From contig PHFB01000003.1 of assembly GCA_002841355.1 (NCBI GenBank), positions 62,001-126,000 on the forward strand: a stretch of 64,000 nt of DNA. Reading direction: 5' to 3'. Positions within the stretch are counted from its first letter, which is position 1; each line of letters begins with the position of its first letter. A model generated the notes under the pieces. It was not told where the DNA came from, made no database searches, and was given only the letters and a program-made list of their open reading frames with translations. Shown here in pieces: positions 60,175-64,000 of the stretch. The DNA comes from Actinobacteria bacterium HGW-Actinobacteria-1 (GTDB lineage: Bacteria > Actinomycetota > Coriobacteriia > Anaerosomatales > Anaerosomataceae). The position numbers and the translations under genes were made by a program.

Positions 60175-61126
60175 CACCGAGAGGGTCCAGAAGCTCGCGG
60201 CGGACGTGCGCGCCGAGGTCGCCAAGGCGGTCGTGGGGCAGGCCGAGACGGTCGACGCGTTGCTCGTCGGCATCATCACCGGCGGCCATGTGCTGCTCGA
60301 AGGCGTGCCGGGCACCGCGAAGACGCTGCTTGCACGCGCGCTCGCGCACACGCTCGACATCTCGTTCAAGCGCATCCAGTTCTCGCCCGACCTCATGCCG
60401 GCAGACGTTGTGGGCACGAACGTCTTCGACCTGGAGCGCCAGCAGTTCTTCCTGCGCACCGGGCCGGTCTTCGCCAACATCGTGCTGGCCGACGAGATCA
60501 ACCGCACGCCCCCGAAGACGCAGTCGGCGCTCCTCGAAGCGATGCAGGAAGGCCAGGTCACGATCGACGGCGTGGGGCACGAGCTGCCCAAGCCGTTCCT
60601 GGTCGTTGCCACGCAAAACCCCGTCGAGTACGAGGGCACCTACCCGCTCCCCGAGGCGCAGCTCGACCGCTTCGCCCAGAAGGTGCTTGTGAGCTATCCC
60701 TCCGCCGAGGAGGAAGCGCAGATCCTCGCACGCCACGTCGGCGGCATGGAGATGACCTCGCTTGATGAGATCGGTGTGCGTAAGGTCGCCTCGGCGGCTG
60801 ACATCCTTGCGGCTCGGGCCGAGCTTGACCGCGTTGTCGTCGACGAGGGCGTCGTCGGGTACGTCTCGGCGATCGTGCGCGCAACCCGCGAGCACCCGGC
60901 GGTCTTCCTCGGCGCGAGCCCGCGCGCAGCCGTGAGCGTGCTCGTGGCCGCCAAGGGTCGCGCGCTCCTCGCAGGACGCGCGTTCGTGACGCCGGATGAC
61001 GTGAAGACGGCGTGCCTGCCGTGCCTGCGCCACCGCGTCTTGCTTCGCCCCGAGATCGAGATCGAAGGCACCGGCGTGGACGCCGTACTTGCCGACGTGC
61101 TCGCGCAGGTGCCGGTACCGCGATGA
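60167..61126 (+). CDS. MoxR-type AAA ATPase
   Basis: 319 residues, ATG 60167 after GGGAGG. VVGQAETVDALLVGIITGGHVLLEGVPGTAKT (Walker A near residue 45), FSPDLMPADVVGTNVF, NIVLADEINRTPPKTQSALLEAMQE (Walker B), ATQNPVEYEGTYPLPEAQLDRF. Chaperone-like ATPase that acts with DUF58/VWA partners in maturing other proteins. ATGA overlap with the DUF58 gene. Confidence 0.95.
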   Translation: MADTERVQKLAADVRAEVAKAVVGQAETVDALLVGIITGGHVLLEGVPGTAKTLLARALAHTLDISFKRIQFSPDLMPADVVGTNVFDLERQQFFLRTGPVFANIVLADEINRTPPKTQSALLEAMQEGQVTIDGVGHELPKPFLVVATQNPVEYEGTYPLPEAQLDRFAQKVLVSYPSAEEEAQILARHVGGMEMTSLDEIGVRKVASAADILAARAELDRVVVDEGVVGYVSAIVRATREHPAVFLGASPRAAVSVLVAAKGRALLAGRAFVTPDDVKTACLPCLRHRVLLRPEIEIEGTGVDAVLADVLAQVPVPR

Positions 61127-62466
61127 GCGGACGGCTCGCAACAGCCATCGGCAAGCTGCCGCATGTGACGCCGCGCGCGGCGTTTCTGACGGCTGCCCCG
61201 GTGCTGCTCCTGCCGCTCGTACCCGCGCCGTGGGCGTGGGTCGCGCTTAGCGTGTGGCTGGTCCTGATTGCGCTGCTTGTGCGCGTGGATCTAGGCGCCA
61301 CGCCGCGCCCCGGCGAGATCGAGGTCGTGCGCACACTGCCGGAGAAGCTCTCGATCGGCGCGGCTAATCCCGTGACTCTCACGGTCCGCAACGCCTCGCG
61401 CTACGCCGCCACGCTCACCATTCGCGAGACGCCGCCAGTCGGCTTCACCGGCGAGCGCGTGATCGGCCCCATCACGCTCGCACCCCATGCCGAGGAGGAG
61501 TTCGCGCTCAGCTTCACGCCACCCGGTCGCGGCGAGTTCCGCTTCGGCGATGTGGGTGTGCGCGCCATTGGCCCGCTCGGCCTTGCGGGCAGGCAGCTGA
61601 CGATCCCCACCGCCGAGACCTGCCGCGTCTATCCCGACATCACCGCCGTCCGCCGGTACGCGCTCCTTGCGCGCCGAGGTGCGCTCCTTGACCTCGGCAT
61701 CAAAGCCGCACGGTACGCCGGCGTGGGCACCGAGTTCGAGTCGCTTCGCGAGTACCAGAACGGTGACGCGTACCGCGAGATCGACTGGAAGGCCACAGCG
61801 CGCCGAGGCACGCCGGTCATCCGACGCTTTGAGGCGGAGCGCAGCCAGACGATCATGATCGCCGTCGACACGGGGCGCCTCATGACGCCGCTCGTGGGCG
61901 GGATGAGCAAGCTCGACCGCGCCGTGAACGCCGCGCTGCTGCTCGCGTACCTCGGCACCGAGGCGGGGGACCTGGTGGGGCTCCTCGTCTTCGGCCGCGA
62001 CATCATCACGTACCTGCCGCCGCGCAAAGGTCACCGCCAGTTCCTTGCGATCCTCGAAGCGCTCTATTCCGCCGAGGGACGCGTGGAGGAGCCCGACTAC
62101 ACCCGCGCGCTCACGTACCTGGCGGCGCGTCTGTCGAAGCGCTCGCTCATCGTGCTGTTCACCGACATCCTCGGCACGGAGCCATCGAAGCGCCTGCTCG
62201 GCGTGCTCGGCGGGCTGGCGCCGCGCCACCTGCCGCTCGTGCTCACACAGCGCAACCGCGTCATCGAGGCTCGTGCTCGCCAAGAAGTGAAGACTGAGGC
62301 CGAGGCGTACGCGTCCGCAGTCGCCGAAGGCGTGCTGCGCGACAAAGCCGAGGCGCTCGGCGTTCTCTCGGCTCGCGGAGCGCTCGCCCTCGATGTGGAG
62401 CCCGAGCAACTGTCAGTGGCGGCGGTCAACCACTACCTGGAGATCAAGGCGCGAGGACGGCTGTAG
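61123..62466 (+). CDS. DUF58 protein
   Basis: 447 residues, ATG 61123. Two helices near the N-terminus (residues 20-55), a beta-sandwich region, then DUF58 core EYQNGDAYREIDWKATARRGTPVIR near residue 210, with FEAERSQTIMIAVDTGRLM resembling a VWA start. Works with the MoxR ATPase. Last gene of the cluster in this direction. Confidence 0.93.
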   Translation: MSGRLATAIGKLPHVTPRAAFLTAAPVLLLPLVPAPWAWVALSVWLVLIALLVRVDLGATPRPGEIEVVRTLPEKLSIGAANPVTLTVRNASRYAATLTIRETPPVGFTGERVIGPITLAPHAEEEFALSFTPPGRGEFRFGDVGVRAIGPLGLAGRQLTIPTAETCRVYPDITAVRRYALLARRGALLDLGIKAARYAGVGTEFESLREYQNGDAYREIDWKATARRGTPVIRRFEAERSQTIMIAVDTGRLMTPLVGGMSKLDRAVNAALLLAYLGTEAGDLVGLLVFGRDIITYLPPRKGHRQFLAILEALYSAEGRVEEPDYTRALTYLAARLSKRSLIVLFTDILGTEPSKRLLGVLGGLAPRHLPLVLTQRNRVIEARARQEVKTEAEAYASAVAEGVLRDKAEALGVLSARGALALDVEPEQLSVAAVNHYLEIKARGRL

Positions 62467-62531
62467 GGGTGCGCATGCGACCGATTTGCAGAGTGGTCGT
62501 GCAGGATTCCGGCCGGTGAAAGGACGCTGAG

Positions 62532-62972
62532 TTGTCCATGAGTATTTCGCGGAATCGCGTGTTCGTAGTGGGAGTCGTTGTCATCGCCGCGCTCGTGGGT
62601 ATCACGGCATACAGCGTGAGCTCGGCAACTGCGGCAGCGGAGCAGTTTGTGGTTGAAGTGCTGACAGGCGATTCTGATGGGATCGCCGCATCCGCCGGGA
62701 ATCTCGGTGCGAGCACAACGGAGAGTTGGGCGCAGACGAGGACATCCTGGGTCGGCACCCCTGAACTCGCCCAGAGCATCGATACGAGGTCGCGAGTGGA
62801 CATGGTCTGGCCAGTGCCGTTTCGGATCGGGGTGAATGTGGACGTTTCAGGGGACTGGCTAGACGGCCGCCGCAAGGCGACGGTCGAGACCACCACCAGA
62901 TTCGATCTGCGGCGTGGGTGGGTCGTGGACACCTGGCTTGAGGACGCCCCCGGCATGCAGCGCACGGACTAG
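62532..62972 (+). CDS. Small membrane-anchored or secreted protein, unknown
   Basis: 146 residues from TTG 62532 (AGGA at 7 bases); ATG 62538 is an alternative. An N-terminal helix (residues 10-28) precedes a domain with ATAAAEQFVVEVLTGDSDGIAASAG at its start, resembling NTF2/SnoaL-type small domains. No function recognised. Less GC-rich than its neighbours. Confidence 0.65.
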   Translation: MSMSISRNRVFVVGVVVIAALVGITAYSVSSATAAAEQFVVEVLTGDSDGIAASAGNLGASTTESWAQTRTSWVGTPELAQSIDTRSRVDMVWPVPFRIGVNVDVSGDWLDGRRKATVETTTRFDLRRGWVVDTWLEDAPGMQRTD

Positions 62973-63027
62973 CTCGCGCGACGCCGTGATCTTCGACGGA
63001 CTCCGATTGGCCCGCTCCTCCCACGGG

Positions 63028-63054
63028 CATACTCTTGGTATGAACGACGGTATG
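63028..63054 (+). promoter_or_regulatory. Candidate operator of the VapBC-like pair
   Basis: Three half-sites occur just before the antitoxin ribosome site: CATAC (63028-63032), its inverse GTATG (63038-63042) and a second GTATG (63050-63054). The first pair form an inverted repeat with a 5-base centre and the second copy is a direct repeat. CATACT may also serve as the -10 box. Confidence 0.45.
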
Positions 63055-63067
63055 ACCAGGAGGCGCC

Positions 63068-63355
63068 ATGACCGCCAAGATCACCATCTCGGTTCCCGAT
63101 GAGCTGCTTAGCCGCCTTGATGCCGAGGCCGAGTCTCTCGGCACATCACGCAGCCAGCTCGTGCAGGAGTCGGTTGCCACCTACCTCACGAAGACGCCCG
63201 ACGAGCGCGCGGACGACGCACGGCGTGTGCGCATTCTCGGCGCCATCGAGCGGATGCGTCACTTCGACGAGGGACGCACCATTCATGACGATCGGCCAAC
63301 GCTCGAGATCCTGCGCGAAGTACGGGAGACGGATGACGGGAGCCCACTGCGATGA
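63068..63355 (+). CDS. Ribbon-helix-helix antitoxin (VapB-like)
   Basis: 95 residues, ATG 63068 after CAGGAGG. ITISVPDELLSRLDAEAESLGTSRSQLVQESVATYL is the RHH DNA-binding pattern, given here in two parts: strand TAKITISVP and helices. The C-terminal tail is charged. ATGA overlap with the PIN toxin gene. Confidence 0.9.
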   Translation: MTAKITISVPDELLSRLDAEAESLGTSRSQLVQESVATYLTKTPDERADDARRVRILGAIERMRHFDEGRTIHDDRPTLEILREVRETDDGSPLR

Positions 63356-63762
63356 GCCCCGCCACCCGGCTGCTGGTCCTCGATGCGTCCATCGGTGTGA
63401 AGTGGTTCAAGCCGGAGTCCGGCCGAGAGGCCGCGCTTCAGCTGCTGCATGAAGCGGCCGCTGGCGAGATCGCCATCGCCGTGCCGACGCACTTCGTACA
63501 CGAGGTGCTTTCAGTCGTGCGGAGGTACTTCGCGCACGAGGACATCATCCCGGCGTGGGAGACGCTCCAGGACGCAGGCGTCAGTGTCGTCCCGCTCACC
63601 GACGAAGTCGTGCGCGAGGCTGCCCGGCAGTGCGGGCTCCTCGGCTGCTCGTTCTACGATGCGCTTGCGCCCGCGTGCGCGGCGCTCCTCGGCGCGACGC
63701 TCGTGAGCGCAGACGCGCACGCACACGGCGAGTACCCCGACGTGCAGCTTATCGCGCAGTAG
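63352..63762 (+). CDS. PIN-domain ribonuclease toxin (VapC-like)
   Basis: 136 residues, ATG 63352. PIN acidic residues: Asp in LLVLDASIGVKWFKPE, Glu in HFVHEVLSVVRRY, Asp in GCSFYDALAPACAALLGATLVSADAHAH. Expected magnesium-dependent RNase. Antitoxin gene directly upstream. Its end overlaps by 14 bases the convergent SpoIIM-family gene. Confidence 0.92.
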   Translation: MSPATRLLVLDASIGVKWFKPESGREAALQLLHEAAAGEIAIAVPTHFVHEVLSVVRRYFAHEDIIPAWETLQDAGVSVVPLTDEVVREAARQCGLLGCSFYDALAPACAALLGATLVSADAHAHGEYPDVQLIAQ

Positions 63763-64000
63763 CCGGGGCTTTCCGACCCGGCAGTGCCACGTACGCCACC
63801 AGCAGCAGGAAGACGACTCCCCCAAAGGCGATCTTCATCGTCGGGTCGATGCCGCCCCGTGGCGTGAGAAACGCCTCGATGATGCCCGCGATGATGAGCA
63901 GCGGCACCGCGCCGATCACGAGCCGCACCGCATCGCCGGAGTTCGTGCGCAACGCGTCGGTGCGCGTGAGGTCGCCGGGAAAGAGCAGCGCGCGCGCCAG
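63749..64000 (-). CDS. SpoIIM/DUF95 family membrane protein, C-terminal part
   Basis: The frame is open from the right edge of the window (start beyond it) to TAA at 63749, giving 83 visible residues. They include LARALLFPGDLTRTDALR, DAVRLVIGAVPLLIIAGIIEAFLTP, the C-terminal signature of stage II sporulation protein M-type membrane proteins, then a last helix (IAFGGVVFLLLVAYVAL). In actinobacteria SpoIIM-type genes often lie beside MoxR-DUF58 clusters, as here, but on the opposite strand. Confidence 0.8.
   Translation of the reverse strand: MARALLFPGDLTRTDALRTNSGDAVRLVIGAVPLLIIAGIIEAFLTPRGGIDPTMKIAFGGVVFLLLVAYVALPGRKAPATAR

Noticed and set aside
1-64000. tRNA, rRNA, CRISPR array, insertion sequence or prophage
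   Set aside because: Gaps between genes are short and accounted for; no transposase, integrase, repeat-spacer array or cloverleaf pattern was seen on either strand.

Overview
The window is a dense stretch of a high-GC chromosome, with strong G/C preference at third codon positions, many GTG starts and many ATGA or GTGA stop/start overlaps. It carries a futalosine-type menaquinone pathway, a type II NADH dehydrogenase, a Tad/Flp pilus locus with no secretin gene, a Rieske/ferredoxin-thioredoxin reductase protein, and no sporulation regulon or outer-membrane genes. Together these suggest a monoderm Actinomycetota, most likely an anaerobic or microaerobic lineage near Coriobacteriia. The taxonomy is inference; there is no rRNA in the window. 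I saw no tRNA, rRNA, CRISPR array, insertion sequence or prophage.

Layout. 1-2.6 kb: 3' part of a GspE/PilB ATPase fused to a receiver domain, a CcmC-like membrane protein and a small membrane protein. 2.6-3.8 kb (minus): a serine-palmitoyltransferase-like PLP enzyme. 3.9-8.0 kb: cobalamin riboswitch with terminator, then btuF-btuC-btuD-cobO. 8.0-10.1 kb: a WalJ/YycJ-type nuclease (minus), a small membrane protein, a glutaredoxin, and a ferredoxin-thioredoxin reductase/Rieske fusion. 10.3-15.4 kb: livJHMGF branched-chain amino acid ABC transporter. 15.4-23.1 kb (mostly minus): ndh, an MTA-phosphorylase-like enzyme, an aminofutalosine/SAH deaminase-like amidohydrolase, then mqnC, mqnA, a lipoprotein and mqnE, which together link menaquinone synthesis to its use. 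23.2-24.4 kb: zinc-ribbon protein plus prepilin-like protein. 24.5-28.5 kb: osmoprotectant ABC system in the same order as E. coli osmF-yehYXW. 28.6-30.7 kb: a less GC-rich accessory patch with a RelBE-type toxin-antitoxin pair and a Fic protein. 30.8-34.8 kb: tilS-hpt-ftsH.

35-45.4 kb: a NarL-type two-component system followed by Flp pilin, TadE-like, TadG-like, CpaB, CpaE, CpaF, a VWA-TadB fusion and TadC. This is a near-complete pilus locus lacking only a prepilin peptidase. 45.5-46.3 kb: PadR regulator with a palindromic operator plus a NifX/NifB-like protein with a His-rich tail. 46.4-49.2 kb: folE-folP-folK, where FolK has extra domains on both sides. 49.2-54.5 kb: panB-panC-nadA-nadB-nadC. 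54.5-57.1 kb: two membrane proteins, a DedA protein and birA. 57.2-62.5 kb: a membrane protein, DUF4129, DUF4350, MoxR and DUF58 genes. 62.5-63.8 kb: a small secreted or anchored protein and a VapBC-like pair. 63.7-64 kb (minus): the C-terminus of a SpoIIM-family protein running off the window.

Most of the window is biosynthetic and transport housekeeping. The least ordinary items are the glutaredoxin/FTR-Rieske unit, the VWA-TadB fusion, the PadR/His-rich NifX-like pair with its palindrome, the RelBE-Fic patch with its palindrome, the two-sided FolK, and the CcmC-like protein outside any cytochrome c operon. Assignments come from motif recognition by eye; no database search was run.
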